From positions 1-52,399 of the forward strand of contig CAAGBT010000028.1 in the NCBI GenBank assembly GCA_900768135.1: 52,399 nucleotides of DNA, read 5' to 3'. Every line of letters begins with the position of its first letter. Position 1 is the first letter of the stretch. The stretch comes from an uncultured Oscillospiraceae bacterium (GTDB taxonomy: Bacteria; Bacillota; Clostridia; Oscillospirales; Oscillospiraceae). Below, piece after piece: positions 23,003 through 32,442 of this stretch. The notes below the pieces were generated by a model that was not told the DNA's origin, searched no databases, and saw nothing but the letters and a program-made list of their open reading frames with translations. A program made the position numbers and the translations under genes.

Positions 23003-24690
23003 TTACCAGCTGTCGCTGTCGTCAAAGTCGAGCAGGGAGGGATCGATCGGCTCTTCCTGCATAACGGTAGTCATATAATCGTTGATGATGCGGCGGATCT
23101 CCGCGCGGGAAACGGTGCGTTTGTCAGGCAGTGCGTGCGGCATCCAGATCGCATGGATGTTGCGCTTGCGGAACTCGTCTTCAAACAGCCCGTGAACGCC
23201 CTGCATTCCCTTGCACTGCAGCTGGTCGTACATCATCACCATGTCGCAGTTGAAGCGCTCCATGTTCTCCCACAGCTCAAAATATGGTGCATCCCGCCGA
23301 CGGCCATGCGCCGCATGGGCGCCCACTCGTGGTAGCGCGCCATGTCCTCAAGCGTATGTTCGTAGCTGTCGGTACGCAGGGTCATGTCGAACATCAGCGA
23401 GTCCATATTGATGATCGTGTTAAGTCCCCAGCAGTTGTACGCCCAGGTACACCAGTTGGAGTAGTAGAGCGGCGCGCAGGACCATGCGATCACGCGGTGG
23501 CGCGTCAGCGGGAAGGTGTCGATCTTCTTCTCCACGCACTTGTAGAGAACCTTGCTGACGTGCTTGTCCACCTCGTGCCAGATGGGCAGATCGCCGTACT
23601 GCGACTGGTAGATGCGGTAGAGCGCCTGCGAGACGCCGTTGATGGGGTAAAAGCTCGTCTTGGCGGAAACGTCCCATTTCTCCCATTCAAAGCGCTGGAG
23701 GTCGTTCTGGCGTTCAAGCTTTTTGCACAGCTGCTCGTAGTCGAACGGCACGCCGGTCTGCTCCTCGATGAATTTCCACGCCTCTTCGATCTCCTTCTGG
23801 CAGTGCTTCTGCACCAGCGGGTCGTCGAATTGCATCGGCTGCGGCATGGCGAACAGCGGCTTGTTGATGAGCCAGTCCTGAATGATGGACGTGGCGACGC
23901 TGCCGTCGCACGCCTCGTTCGAGGTGATGACCGCCTTGTAGTAATCAGGCACATCGTCCAGCACGAACAGCCCTGCTTCTGCCTGGCACATCGGGCAGGG
24001 GTCGCCGGGAAGGCCGATGGACTGGATGGCGTCGATATAGTTGAGTACCGTGTGGTTGTTGACGTGGCAGGTGACGAAATAGGGTACCATTTGCAGCGGA
24101 ACGTTTTCCACCTCTTTGCTGAACGGATAGAAGATACCGCCCCACACCGTTTCATCGTGTGCAATGGTCTTGTCGTGACGCGCGCGCGCCTTTTCGCCGT
24201 TGATGTTCAGGTCGTTGCAGAACATCTGCATGAACTGGTGGATCGTGGCGTTGACCATGCCGCGGTAATGCCATGGGCAGGCGCGCAGCGCCTCGCCGCG
24301 CAGACCCTCCATGCCGCGGTCGAACCAGTGCATGACCGTGAGGTAGGTCTGCCCCATCCAGCGGTAGCGCCATACGCCCTTGAGGAATACCGGCAGACCG
24401 CCGTACTTGTTGATATCCATTACCATGTGGGCGTAGTTATAGAGCCACACCATATGGAAGTAGTAGAACGTGTCCTTCACGCCGCGCCATTCGCGGTGCC
24501 GGTAAAGCCCGGTCTTGGGGATGTAAAGGTCGCCCAGGCGGCGCTCGCCATGCGGCTTGCCGTACCAGAAATCGCGCGCAAGCTTTTTGTAGTCCACCGT
24601 AACGGAGGACTTTTTCTCCTGCTTTTTCGGCTCCGGCTTTTTGAATGCGGGCATTTTGATCTCCGGCAGTTCGAAATTGAACTTAGCCAT
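23003..24690 (-). pseudogene. Long HgdA-like subunit, set 2, with a frameshift near its 3-prime end
   Basis: It reads from ATG 24690 (overlapping the HgdB stop by eight bases, ATGGCTAA) to about 23,283 in one frame. The homologous C-terminus (FELWENMERFNCDMVMMYDQ to DDSDSW) continues in another frame to 23,003. Compared with the set-1 protein (QNVVNELWRQ) one base is missing in the T run at 23279-23282. Cysteines match set 1: DPCPMCQAEAG, NEACDGS, IAWSCAPLYY, QLQCKG. Corrected length is about 562 residues. It may be a sequencing error, a real pseudogene or slippage on a T run. The first reading frame ends within about 15 residues of the shift. Confidence 0.75.
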
Positions 24691-25882
24691 TCTTCTGTCC
24701 CTCCTGCAGCTTCTTGATCTCCACGCTCTCGACAAACGCTTGGAAGCGCGTGCGGAGCTGGCCGGATGCGGAGTTGATGTATTCCTTTTCGATCGAACAA
24801 ACGGGGAGGCCGAAGTCGCGCTGGAGGACAACGGTGTCGATCACGCGCTCATAGCTCCAGTATTCGCAGAACTTGTTGGAAGCCACGATCACGCCGTCGG
24901 CGTGATACTCCTTCGCAAGGTCGGCGATGAACTGCTTGCGGCGGCGCATCTCACTCTGCTCCATAAAGCGGGTGCAGTTGCTGTTGAACAGGTAATGGCG
25001 GGCGATGGCGCGCAGCGGCGTTTCTCCTGCGCGGATCTCGATCGGCTCGCGCGCCTCGACTGCGCCGTAGCAGAAACGGTCGGCCACAACAAGCGCGCCG
25101 CAGCTTTCGATGAGCTTGATAAAATCAGGATCGTCGTTTTCGCTGCCGGCCAGCACGACCTTGCAGCGGTAGGCGGGCTTCGCGTCCGGCTCGCGCGTTT
25201 TCAGCTCCTCAAGCGTTTCGCGCAGCTTGTCGAGGATCAGATCCTTCGGGCAGACCATCGTCACCAGTGTGATGACGTGGAATTCATATCCCGTGATGGT
25301 GGGCTGCGCAAGCTTGCGGAAATCGCCGATGGCGCGTACCAGACGGCAGACCTCGTTGTGTTCGTCCAGCGCCTTGAGAATGGCCTCGTCCGAGGTGTCC
25401 ACGCCGTAGTTGTCACGCAGGAAGTTGAGAACGTGTTCCTGAAGCTGCGCCTCGTAGTGGTCGATGCTGTTTTCCGTTTTCTTGAAAGGAACGTCGGTAA
25501 ATTCGCACTTGAAGCGCGGGTTGTTGATGACGCCGGGCATCCGCTGCAGATGCTCCTGAAAACGGCAGGTGACAGTACACGTCTCGGTGGCAAGCTGCGC
25601 ATCGAGATAGTTGAAGCCGCCCTCGAGCGCACGCTCGAAGAGGCAACGCCCATAGTGGCAGGTGCGCGCAGACATATAGTAGGTTGCCATATCGGGCGAA
25701 GAGCAGCGCGGCGCGCGCAGACGCGAGGAGAAGCAGCCGGGCAGATCCAGCAGCACCTCCGGCATGAAATAGCAGGTGTAGCCCAGCGCAAGCTTGCCCG
25801 CATCCCTGGCCTGCTTGACCAGTTCATTGTTTGCCTCTTGCAGGAGATTTTCAAAGTAGATCAGATGCTTGAGATCTCGCAT
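24683..25882 (-). CDS. 2-hydroxyacyl-CoA dehydratase-type subunit (HgdB-like), set 2
   Basis: A 399-residue paralogue of the set-1 protein: MRDLKHLIYFENLLQEANNE, cluster cysteines in GYTCYFMPEVLL, ARTCHYGRCLFE, DRFCYGAVEA and NKFCEYWSYE. ATG 25882 has GGGAGG nine bases upstream; the upstream in-frame start at 25948 lies near the promoter. Its end overlaps the HgdA-like start, so translation is coupled. It has its own consensus promoter at 25987-26015. No activase or CooC-like gene lies in this set, so it probably shares those of set 1. Confidence 0.85.
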   Translation of the reverse strand: MRDLKHLIYFENLLQEANNELVKQARDAGKLALGYTCYFMPEVLLDLPGCFSSRLRAPRCSSPDMATYYMSARTCHYGRCLFERALEGGFNYLDAQLATETCTVTCRFQEHLQRMPGVINNPRFKCEFTDVPFKKTENSIDHYEAQLQEHVLNFLRDNYGVDTSDEAILKALDEHNEVCRLVRAIGDFRKLAQPTITGYEFHVITLVTMVCPKDLILDKLRETLEELKTREPDAKPAYRCKVVLAGSENDDPDFIKLIESCGALVVADRFCYGAVEAREPIEIRAGETPLRAIARHYLFNSNCTRFMEQSEMRRRKQFIADLAKEYHADGVIVASNKFCEYWSYERVIDTVVLQRDFGLPVCSIEKEYINSASGQLRTRFQAFVESVEIKKLQEGQKNG

Positions 25883-25986
25883 AGGAAGAGTCCTCCCGGA
25901 TGTTATTTTGTGACGGGGCCAAGGCGTTTCGCAAAGCCAGCCGCGCAAATGAGCGCAGTTTCCCTACAATTCACCATATTGTAACA

Positions 25987-26015
25987 ATTTTACCAGTTTG
26001 CACAAAATTTGTCAA
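25987..26015 (-). promoter_or_regulatory. Promoter of dehydratase set 2
   Basis: On the - strand: TTGACA (26010-26015), a 17-base spacer and TAAAAT (25987-25992). Surroundings are AT-rich. The 5-prime leader is about 100 bases long. Confidence 0.85.
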
Positions 26016-26056
26016 CGAAATGTTCATAAATTAGTAACATTTTTTGCAGATGAAAG

Positions 26057-26087
26057 CAAAAAAGCGTTCCGCAGCACGCGGAACGCT
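26057..26087 (-). terminator. Terminator of the DUF554/tcdA operon
   Basis: AGCGTTCCGC and GCGGAACGCT around five bases, followed on the - strand by six T. Confidence 0.9.
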
Positions 26088-26092
26088 TCAGT

Positions 26093-26779
26093 TTACAGAA
26101 ATCTGCTCAGCAGGACCGGCAGAAATACGGCGGGAACGTAGTTCATCACCTTCAGCTTTGTCAGCCCCAGCATATTGAGCGAGAGACCCACGATCAGAAT
26201 GGAGCCGACGCATTTCATCTCAAGAATGACGGCGGCAGTCAGATACGGCTCGATGACCGATGCGAGCAGCGCGATCAGCCCCTGATAAAGCAGCACTGGC
26301 AGCGCGGAAAGCGCCACGCCGATCCCCATGGCCGAGGAATAGACAATGGAGGTGATGCCGTCCAGCGTGGACTTGGCGTAAAGCGTAGAGTGGTCAAGCG
26401 TCAGCCCGGAGTCCAGCGCGCCCATAATCGCCATAGCACCCACGCAGAAAAGCAGCGATGCGGACACAAAGCCTTCGGAAAGCGGCGTTTTCTGCTGCTT
26501 TCCGCCAAACCGCCGCTCCACCCAGTCGCCAAGCGCATGGATGCGGTCATCCAGCCGCAGTCCCTCGCCGATCAGTGCGCCGAGAACGATGGAAAGGATG
26601 GCGACGAGCGTTTTTTCGCCCGCAAGCATTCCATCCACGCCGATGTAGAACACGCACAGCGCAACGCCCTTCTCTACAGCGCTGCTCAGCCGCTCCGGAA
26701 TAAACCTGCCCAGCAGGACGCCAACCAGACTTCCTGCCACGATGGCGGCGGCATTGACAAGCGTTCCGGTCAGGATCAT
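26093..26779 (-). CDS. DUF554 family membrane protein (YdfK/YqgA-like)
   Basis: A 228-residue protein with about seven membrane spans. Family hallmarks include GTLVNAAAIVAGSLVGVLLG at the N-terminus and GALIGEGLRLDDRI, GAMAIMGALDSGL, FLPVLL near the end. Function of the family is not established; it is often called a possible channel or transporter. Its start overlaps the stop of tcdA (ATGA), so the two are coupled. Confidence 0.9.
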   Translation of the reverse strand: MILTGTLVNAAAIVAGSLVGVLLGRFIPERLSSAVEKGVALCVFYIGVDGMLAGEKTLVAILSIVLGALIGEGLRLDDRIHALGDWVERRFGGKQQKTPLSEGFVSASLLFCVGAMAIMGALDSGLTLDHSTLYAKSTLDGITSIVYSSAMGIGVALSALPVLLYQGLIALLASVIEPYLTAAVILEMKCVGSILIVGLSLNMLGLTKLKVMNYVPAVFLPVLLSRFL

Positions 26780-27507
26780 GCGCCTGCGCCGCCTTTCTCC
26801 CGGGCGGAGAGGGTGAGGATCACCTCGCCCGCCATCATCAATCCTGCGCAGCCCGGCACCCAGGCAAGGCTGGCCGGAACGCTGCGGCGCCCCGGAGGAG
26901 GGGCCTCCAGCGCTTCGGGCGATGCGGGCAGCTCAGGGGAAAAGACTACGCGCAGATGGGTGATGCCCCGGGCGCGCAGCTCCTTGCGCATCACGCGTGC
27001 CAGCGAACAGTTGAAGGTTTTGGAAATATCATCGATCCGCAGCTGCGACGGGTCGGTCTTGTTCCCCGTTCCCAGCGCGGAGAGGATCGGAATGTCCCGG
27101 GCAAGCGCCGTCTGGATCAGGTCGAGCTTGCTCGACACCGTGTCGATCGCATCGATGATATAGTCGTAGCGCGCGGAGAAAAACATCTCCCGGTGTTCTG
27201 CATCGTAGCGCGCGCAGATGGGATGGAGAAGGATGCCGGGGTTGATGTCGCGGCAGCGCGCGGCAACGGCGTCGGTCTTGCGTTGCCCAATGGTAGAGTG
27301 CAGCGCCTCCAGCTGGCGGTTGAGATTGGTGGGGCTGACCGCATCATCGTCGATAAGCGTCAGCTCGCCGACGCCCGAGCGCGCCAGCGCCTCGACCGCG
27401 TAGCTGCCGACGCCGCCCAAACCGAACACCGCCACATGGCTGCGGTGCAGCGCCGCCATGGCGTCCTCGCCAAGCAGCATTTGCGTGCGTAAAAACTGAT
27501 GATCCAT
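26776..27507 (-). CDS. tcdA: tRNA threonylcarbamoyladenosine dehydratase (TcdA/CsdL)
   Basis: A 243-residue E1-like protein of the ThiF/MoeB superfamily that cyclises t6A37 to ct6A in tRNA using ATP. Adenylation motif GLGGVGSYAVEALARSGVG near residue 30, DDDAVSPTNLNRQ, and SALGTGNKTDPSQL near 140. TcdA-type length and no ThiS/MoaD-binding zinc motif distinguish it from MoeB. ATG 27507 is chosen over an upstream in-frame ATG at 27567 because MDHQFLRTQ is the usual family start. tsaB and tsaE, of the same modification pathway, lie about 3 kb away. Confidence 0.88.
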   Translation of the reverse strand: MDHQFLRTQMLLGEDAMAALHRSHVAVFGLGGVGSYAVEALARSGVGELTLIDDDAVSPTNLNRQLEALHSTIGQRKTDAVAARCRDINPGILLHPICARYDAEHREMFFSARYDYIIDAIDTVSSKLDLIQTALARDIPILSALGTGNKTDPSQLRIDDISKTFNCSLARVMRKELRARGITHLRVVFSPELPASPEALEAPPPGRRSVPASLAWVPGCAGLMMAGEVILTLSAREKGGAGA

Positions 27508-27581
27508 GGTCGTTCTGTCCTGTCGAATAATTGAAAATAATTGAAGTGAGTAGGAGGGATACCGCAAAGCGGAAAATAAGG

Positions 27582-27614
27582 AAAGCTGCCGGTCATCGAC
27601 CGGCAGCTTTTTGT
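27582..27614 (-). terminator. Terminator of the PrsA-like foldase gene
   Basis: AAAGCTGCCGGTC and GACCGGCAGCTTT around three bases, within AT-rich flanks between the two - strand genes. Confidence 0.8.
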
Positions 27615-27629
27615 GGTCAAGCGGAGAAC

Positions 27630-29069
27630 TCAGCCAACGTACTTCATGCCGTCAAGCTGCTCTGCCTCAACGCCGTCGGTAATGCCGTTGTACCATTCGG
27701 TATAGGCGTTGCTCTTGAGATCAAGGTCGGCCTTATAGTACCAGCAGGGCTGGGGGTTGGTCTCGACAAAGTACATCACATGGAAGCCGTAGCTGGTTTC
27801 AACGATCTCAACATCGCCGCTCTGGCGTGCGGGATCAAAGCACCAGTTCTCAAAGGAGGCGACCATATCTCCTCTGCTGATGTTGGCGTACAGACCGCCG
27901 GAGCTGGCGTTGGAATCGGTGGAGTTGGCGGCGGCGAGGGCGGCAAAGGCGTCCTCGGTCTTCTCGCCATCGTTATACTGCTGGAGGATATCCTTGGCCT
28001 TATCCTCATCGGAGACAAGAATGTGGCGCACAGAGACGGTGTGGTAATCGTTGCGCGTGCGGGAATGGAAGAGAACAGCGTAATAGCCGGTCTCGCCATT
28101 GGCGGCAACGGTGGTGTCGCCCTCAGTGCGCGCATCGTCAAACGCCCAGGTCAGCATTTCGGAGGTGCCGTTTTCGGCGTAGGCGATGTGGTTGTAGGTA
28201 CCCTCCATATCTTCGCCGATGGCGTCGAACGCCTCGCCCTGCGCATAGCGCTCCAGCGCGGTCTCAGCCTTCTGCTTGGCCTCCTCAACGGCAGCGGCCT
28301 TCTCCTCGTCAGTCGCATCGTCGGCGGCGGTGGAGGTGAAGAGAATATACTCAATGTCGGCGCTCTGGTAGCTCTTGGGGTCGGCGTCATAGGCGGCCTG
28401 CACCTCAGCATCGGTGTAAGAGAGGGAATCGGAGTAGTCGCTGGAATATGCCTCGGCCAGCGCCATCATGCGGATGTTGCGGTCGAAGACCTTCTGGTTG
28501 ACCAGCGGGCCGCACACCGCCGTGATATACTGCGCACGGGTGGCGTTGTTCGCAGCGGCGTAGGCGTCGATCTCCTCGTAGGTCTGAGTGACATAGTTCT
28601 CCACATACTCGCTGCCGTCAAAGCCGGCGGCCTCCGCAGCCTGCGCAAGCAGCGCGTAAGACTTCAGGCTTTCCAGCGCCTGATCGCGGAAATACTCGTA
28701 CCAGGTGCCGTCGTTCACGACGCAGTCCTGATCCTTGAGCGACTTGCTGGTGTCCAGCCCATAGAGGCTCAGGTAGCTGGAATTCCGACGGACGAAGCTG
28801 TTGTAGATCGTGTAATAATGGTAATCCACATCGGCGGCGGAATAGGTTTCGCTGCCGATGGTGACCGCGTCGGCATTGCGCTGGATCACCTTGGAATTGG
28901 CGATGACGACAATGATCGCAACGATAACGAACGCAACGGCGACCGAAATGTAAAGGATGCTGCTGCGGCGCTGCATGGCCTTTTCTTCCTGCGCGCGCTT
29001 TGCCTTGGGATCAACATAGCCGTTTGTCAGCTGCTCCTGACGGGCCTTCTTCTCTCTGGATGCACTCAT
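27630..29069 (-). CDS. Membrane-anchored parvulin-type peptidyl-prolyl isomerase (PrsA/SurA-like)
   Basis: A 479-residue protein with a basic cytosolic start and one membrane span at about 38-60 (ILYISVAVAFVIVAIIVVIA). A long helical chaperone-like region follows. The parvulin domain is at about 355-460 (VSVRHILVSDEDKAKDI, SSGGLYANISRGDMVASFE, TSYGFHVMYFVE). Known: extracytoplasmic folding of secreted proteins. There is no lipobox, so it is anchored by the N-terminal span, unlike Bacillus PrsA. ATG 29069 lies after GAGAGGAC. Very acidic ectodomain. Confidence 0.85.
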   Translation of the reverse strand: MSASREKKARQEQLTNGYVDPKAKRAQEEKAMQRRSSILYISVAVAFVIVAIIVVIANSKVIQRNADAVTIGSETYSAADVDYHYYTIYNSFVRRNSSYLSLYGLDTSKSLKDQDCVVNDGTWYEYFRDQALESLKSYALLAQAAEAAGFDGSEYVENYVTQTYEEIDAYAAANNATRAQYITAVCGPLVNQKVFDRNIRMMALAEAYSSDYSDSLSYTDAEVQAAYDADPKSYQSADIEYILFTSTAADDATDEEKAAAVEEAKQKAETALERYAQGEAFDAIGEDMEGTYNHIAYAENGTSEMLTWAFDDARTEGDTTVAANGETGYYAVLFHSRTRNDYHTVSVRHILVSDEDKAKDILQQYNDGEKTEDAFAALAAANSTDSNASSGGLYANISRGDMVASFENWCFDPARQSGDVEIVETSYGFHVMYFVETNPQPCWYYKADLDLKSNAYTEWYNGITDGVEAEQLDGMKYVG

Positions 29070-29198
29070 TTGTTTGTTCAGTCCTCTCAATTAGTGGGGT
29101 AGTTGTGCCGGAAATCAAAATGCCCAATCATTATAACGAATGAAACGCCATAATGCAATGACAAATTTGTGAAATCTCGAATAAAAACGGTTTTTCGC

Positions 29199-29843
29199 TT
29201 ATTTTGTGCCAAAAATACGGTCGCCCGCATCGCCGAGGCCGGGGACGATATAGCCGTTTTCGTTGAGGTGGTCGTCCAGCGCGCCTGCATAGATGTTCAC
29301 ATCAGGGAACTTTTCCTGCACGGCGCGGATGCCCTCAGGCGCGGCGACAAGGACCATAAGCGTGATGTGCTTGCAGCCGCGCTTGACCATCTCGCCGATG
29401 GCCTCGCAGGCGGAGCCGCCGGTGGCGAGCATCGGATCGACGATCAGCACATCGCGTTCGGCAACATCCTTGGGCATTTTGCAGAAGTAGGGGTGCGGCT
29501 CAAGCGTTTCCTCATCGCGGTACATACCGATGTGGCCAACGCGCGCGGAGGGGACCATGCGCAGCACGCCGTCCACCAGGCCGAGACCTGCGCGCAGAAT
29601 GGGGACGACAACGAATTTCTTTCCCGCAAGCGTGGGTGCGTCCATCTCGCAGATGGGCGTTTTGATGTGCTTGGTGGTCAGCGGAAGATCGCGCGTCGCC
29701 TCATAGGTGATGAGCATACCGATCTCGGAGACCAGCTCGCGGAAATCCTTGACGCTGGTGTTTTCGTCGCGCATGATGGTCAGCTTGTGGGCGACGAGGG
29801 GGTGGTTCATGATGTGTACTTTGTCGTTGAATTTTGTTTCCAT
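29199..29843 (-). CDS. upp: Uracil phosphoribosyltransferase
   Basis: A 214-residue enzyme making UMP from uracil and PRPP in pyrimidine salvage. The PRPP-binding loop DPMLATGGSACEAI and the family motifs ILRAGLGLVDG and GDAGDRIFGTK near the C-terminus are intact. Start ATG 29843 with ACGGAGG. Length is typical (about 208-215). It follows tsaB closely, but there may be an independent start of transcription in the gap. Confidence 0.96.
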   Translation of the reverse strand: METKFNDKVHIMNHPLVAHKLTIMRDENTSVKDFRELVSEIGMLITYEATRDLPLTTKHIKTPICEMDAPTLAGKKFVVVPILRAGLGLVDGVLRMVPSARVGHIGMYRDEETLEPHPYFCKMPKDVAERDVLIVDPMLATGGSACEAIGEMVKRGCKHITLMVLVAAPEGIRAVQEKFPDVNIYAGALDDHLNENGYIVPGLGDAGDRIFGTK

Positions 29844-29874
29844 TGAGCTGCAACCTCCGTAAAAGAATGATATG

Positions 29875-30591
29875 TTAATGTTGTTTTGCTTCCTGTTGCA
29901 GGGCGGCGCTGCGCAGCCGCTCCGCCTGCGCGGGGCGGAGGTAGACGGGCAGCAGCTCCTGCGCGCTGACCGCTTCGCCGCGCGCATAAGCGCGCTCTGC
30001 CGCCAGAGCTACGCCCACGGCGTTCTGATACAGCAGCGCGGCTGGGGCGAGTGAGCAGGGAACGCCGTGTTCGCTGAGATACCGCCAGCAGAGCGTCCCG
30101 CCGTCGCCAAGCACGGTGATGCGCCGCGTTTCGCCGGCAAGCTCGCCTGCGAGATCCGCAAGAGCGATGGCGCGGTCGGCGCAAAGGCGCGTCAGCGCGC
30201 CGTCCTTCGCCTCGAAAACGGCGTTATAGACCTGGGAGCGCCGCGCGTCCATCGCGCCGACGATCAGCCCGTCCATATGCGCGGTGTTTTCCGCCATGGC
30301 CTCCAGCGTTGAAACGCCGAGACACGGCTTTTCCTCCGCCCAGGCAAGTCCTTTGACCGCTGCGATGCCGATGCGCAGGCCGGTAAATGAGCCGGGACCG
30401 GCGGCTATGGCAAAAGCGCCGATATCCTCAAGCGTCAGCTCTGCATTTTTCAGCATGGCGTCCACCATGGGCAGCAGCGTCCGGCTGTGCGTCAGCCCGG
30501 TACACTGATAGGCCGATGCGAGCGGCACGCTGTGTTCCACCACTGCGCAGGAGACGCTCTTTGCCGATGTTTCCAGCGCCAGGATCTTCAT
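29875..30591 (-). CDS. tsaB: tRNA threonylcarbamoyladenosine biosynthesis protein TsaB
   Basis: A 238-residue ASKHA-fold scaffold protein that dimerises with TsaD for t6A37 synthesis. Family motifs: MKILALETSAKSVSCAV, LTHSRTLLPMVDAML, GPGSFTGLRIGIAAVKGLA. Start overlaps the stop of tsaE (ATGA), a common tsaE-tsaB operon. No tsaD in the window. Length is normal (about 230). Confidence 0.95.
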   Translation of the reverse strand: MKILALETSAKSVSCAVVEHSVPLASAYQCTGLTHSRTLLPMVDAMLKNAELTLEDIGAFAIAAGPGSFTGLRIGIAAVKGLAWAEEKPCLGVSTLEAMAENTAHMDGLIVGAMDARRSQVYNAVFEAKDGALTRLCADRAIALADLAGELAGETRRITVLGDGGTLCWRYLSEHGVPCSLAPAALLYQNAVGVALAAERAYARGEAVSAQELLPVYLRPAQAERLRSAALQQEAKQH

Positions 30592-31016
30592 GCGAACCGA
30601 CCTCCTCTGACGGTGATGACGCGCGTGTTTTCGTCCTGCGCGCCGCGCGCGATATCGATGAAAACGGTGTCCTCAGGCAGCGCATCGGACACGCGCTCGC
30701 TCCATTCCACGGCGCATACGCCGCCGCGCGCAAGATAATCGTCCCAGCCGATGTCGAACAGCTCCTCCGATGAGCCGAGACGGTACATATCAAAATGAAA
30801 CAGCGGCGTTTTTCCCTCGTATTCGTTCACGATGGTAAACGTTGGGCTTGTGACGCGGCCGCGGCAGCCAAGCCCACGCGCAAGCCCGCGGGTAAAGGCG
30901 GTCTTTCCCATGCCGAGCGCGCCGGTAAAAGCCAGCACGTCGCCTGCGCGCAGCCTGCGCGCCAGCATCTCGCCGATCTGTTCCGTTTCCTCCGTGCTGT
31001 GCGACAAGAACTGCAT
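30588..31016 (-). CDS. tsaE: tRNA threonylcarbamoyladenosine biosynthesis ATPase TsaE
   Basis: A 142-residue P-loop ATPase required for t6A synthesis with TsaB and TsaD. Walker A GALGMGKTAFTRGLARGLG; SPTFTIVNEYEG, FHFDMYRLGSSEEL and VEWSERV are the family signatures. ATG 31016 (MQFLSHSTEETEQIG) follows GGTTCACC-type sequence with GGAGG; an earlier in-frame ATG at 31046 is less likely. Coupled to tsaB. Confidence 0.95.
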   Translation of the reverse strand: MQFLSHSTEETEQIGEMLARRLRAGDVLAFTGALGMGKTAFTRGLARGLGCRGRVTSPTFTIVNEYEGKTPLFHFDMYRLGSSEELFDIGWDDYLARGGVCAVEWSERVSDALPEDTVFIDIARGAQDENTRVITVRGGRFA

Positions 31017-31117
31017 CGGTTCACCTCCAGACCCATTTCTGCCCATATTACTTGACAGTATACCACAGTGCGCGGCGCTTTACAATTCCTTTTGCGTCGA
31101 TTCAGCAGAAAAGTGCG

Positions 31118-31146
31118 TTTACAGCCGTATGGATTTGTGTTACAAT
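31118..31146 (+). promoter_or_regulatory. Promoter of the RodA/FtsW-family gene
   Basis: TTTACA (31118-31123), a 17-base spacer and TACAAT (31141-31146), about 30 bases before the ribosome site GAAAGGAG. Confidence 0.75.
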
Positions 31147-31180
31147 ACATTGGAAATTTGTGCGAAAGGAGCGTGAAGAC

Positions 31181-32365
31181 ATGGGACGGGTCAAAGGCTT
31201 TCTGAGCGACGTGGTGCGCCAGTCCGACCTTGTGCTGCTTGCGCTGTGTACCGTGTCCACGCTCTACGGCATGGTACTCATCGCCAGCGCAACGTATTTC
31301 CGCAATACGCTGCGCTACGTCGCCGTGCAGGGCTTCGGCCTGTTTCTCGGTATCCTGCTGTACTTTTTCCTCTCGGCGGTCAATGTGGCCGAGATCAGCA
31401 AAAAGTGGAAATGGCTGCTTGCGTTCAACTTCGGCTTTATCCTGCTGCTGCGCACGCCGCTGGGGCTGGTGCGCAACGGCAACCGCGCATGGCTCGGCGT
31501 GAACGACATCGGCGAAAGGCTCGGCGTCGCCTTTTTGAAAAACTTTCCCATCACTGTCCAGCCCGCTGAGATCGTGAAGATCACCTTCATTATCCTGCTG
31601 GCGCGCCAGCTCACAATGCTTTCGGAAAAGCGCGACCTCACGCGCTTTACAAATGTGATCCAGCCTGCGGCGCACACGGCAATCATGTTTGCCTTTTACT
31701 ATGCTATCTCCAAGGACGCGGGCAGCGGCCTTGTCTACCTTTTTGTTTTCCTGTGCATGGCGTTCGCGGCAGGGTTTGCCCTGCGGTGGATATTCCTTGG
31801 CCTCAGCGGCGCTGCTGGCGGCTTCCTTGCCGCATGGAACCTGGGGCTGCTGCGCGGCGACTGGTACGACCGCATCAAGGTCATTTTCGACCACAGCTAT
31901 CAGCCGGAGGGGAAGGGCTTCCAGCAGACGCGCGGGATGCTTGCCCTCGGCTCCGGCAAGTGGACGGGGGAGGGGCTTTTCAACGGCACGCAGACGCAGT
32001 CTGCTTCCAAATGGAGCCTGCCGGAACGGCAGACGGATTTCATCTTCTGCGTCTGCGGCGAGGAACTCGGCTTTGCCGGCTGTCTTCTTGTCATCATCCT
32101 GCTGCTGGCGATCATCGTCCGCTGCCTCATCGTGGCGCGCGAGGCGCCTACGCGCATGGAGGGGCTTGTATGCGTCGGCATGGCGGGAATGCTGATCTTT
32201 CAAACGGTCGCAAACATCGGAATGTGCCTTTTTCTGCTGCCCGTCATCGGGCTGACGCTTCCGTTTTTCAGCTACGGCGGCTCCTCCATCGTCACGCTGT
32301 TCGCAGCGATGGGCGTGGTGTCCGGCATCAAAAAACGCTCGCGGCCGGAGTGGCTGATCAACTGA
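31181..32365 (+). CDS. FtsW/RodA/SpoVE-family peptidoglycan polymerase
   Basis: A 394-residue SEDS protein with about ten membrane spans. Known role: glycan-strand polymerisation from lipid II together with a class B penicillin-binding protein. Seen: NRAWLGVNDIGERLG, QPAEIVKITFIILLARQL, the long outer loop with TRGMLALGSGKWTGEGLF and QTDFIFCVCGEELGFAGC, and SYGGSSIVTLFAAMG near the C-terminus. Which member (RodA, FtsW or SpoVE) cannot be decided; RodA-like is my slight preference. It stands alone with its own promoter and terminator. Confidence 0.9.
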   Translation: MGRVKGFLSDVVRQSDLVLLALCTVSTLYGMVLIASATYFRNTLRYVAVQGFGLFLGILLYFFLSAVNVAEISKKWKWLLAFNFGFILLLRTPLGLVRNGNRAWLGVNDIGERLGVAFLKNFPITVQPAEIVKITFIILLARQLTMLSEKRDLTRFTNVIQPAAHTAIMFAFYYAISKDAGSGLVYLFVFLCMAFAAGFALRWIFLGLSGAAGGFLAAWNLGLLRGDWYDRIKVIFDHSYQPEGKGFQQTRGMLALGSGKWTGEGLFNGTQTQSASKWSLPERQTDFIFCVCGEELGFAGCLLVIILLLAIIVRCLIVAREAPTRMEGLVCVGMAGMLIFQTVANIGMCLFLLPVIGLTLPFFSYGGSSIVTLFAAMGVVSGIKKRSRPEWLIN

Positions 32366-32375
32366 TCCAAAAAAG

Positions 32376-32428
32376 CCTGCAAATAAAAGTCAAGTCCTGC
32401 CCGGGGCTTGGCTTTTTATTTGCAGACT
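32376..32428 (+). terminator. Terminator after the RodA/FtsW-family gene
   Basis: GCCTGCAAATAAAAGTCAAG and CTTGGCTTTTTATTTGCAG form a long imperfect stem around CCTGCCCGGGG, with T runs on the right arm. Confidence 0.75.
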
Positions 32429-32442
32429 TCAGCGGGAAACCG

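Noticed and set aside
27531..29102. A 523-codon + strand frame, Gly/Val-rich, over the PrsA-like gene
   Set aside because: Shadow frame of the foldase gene; no ribosome site and no domain.
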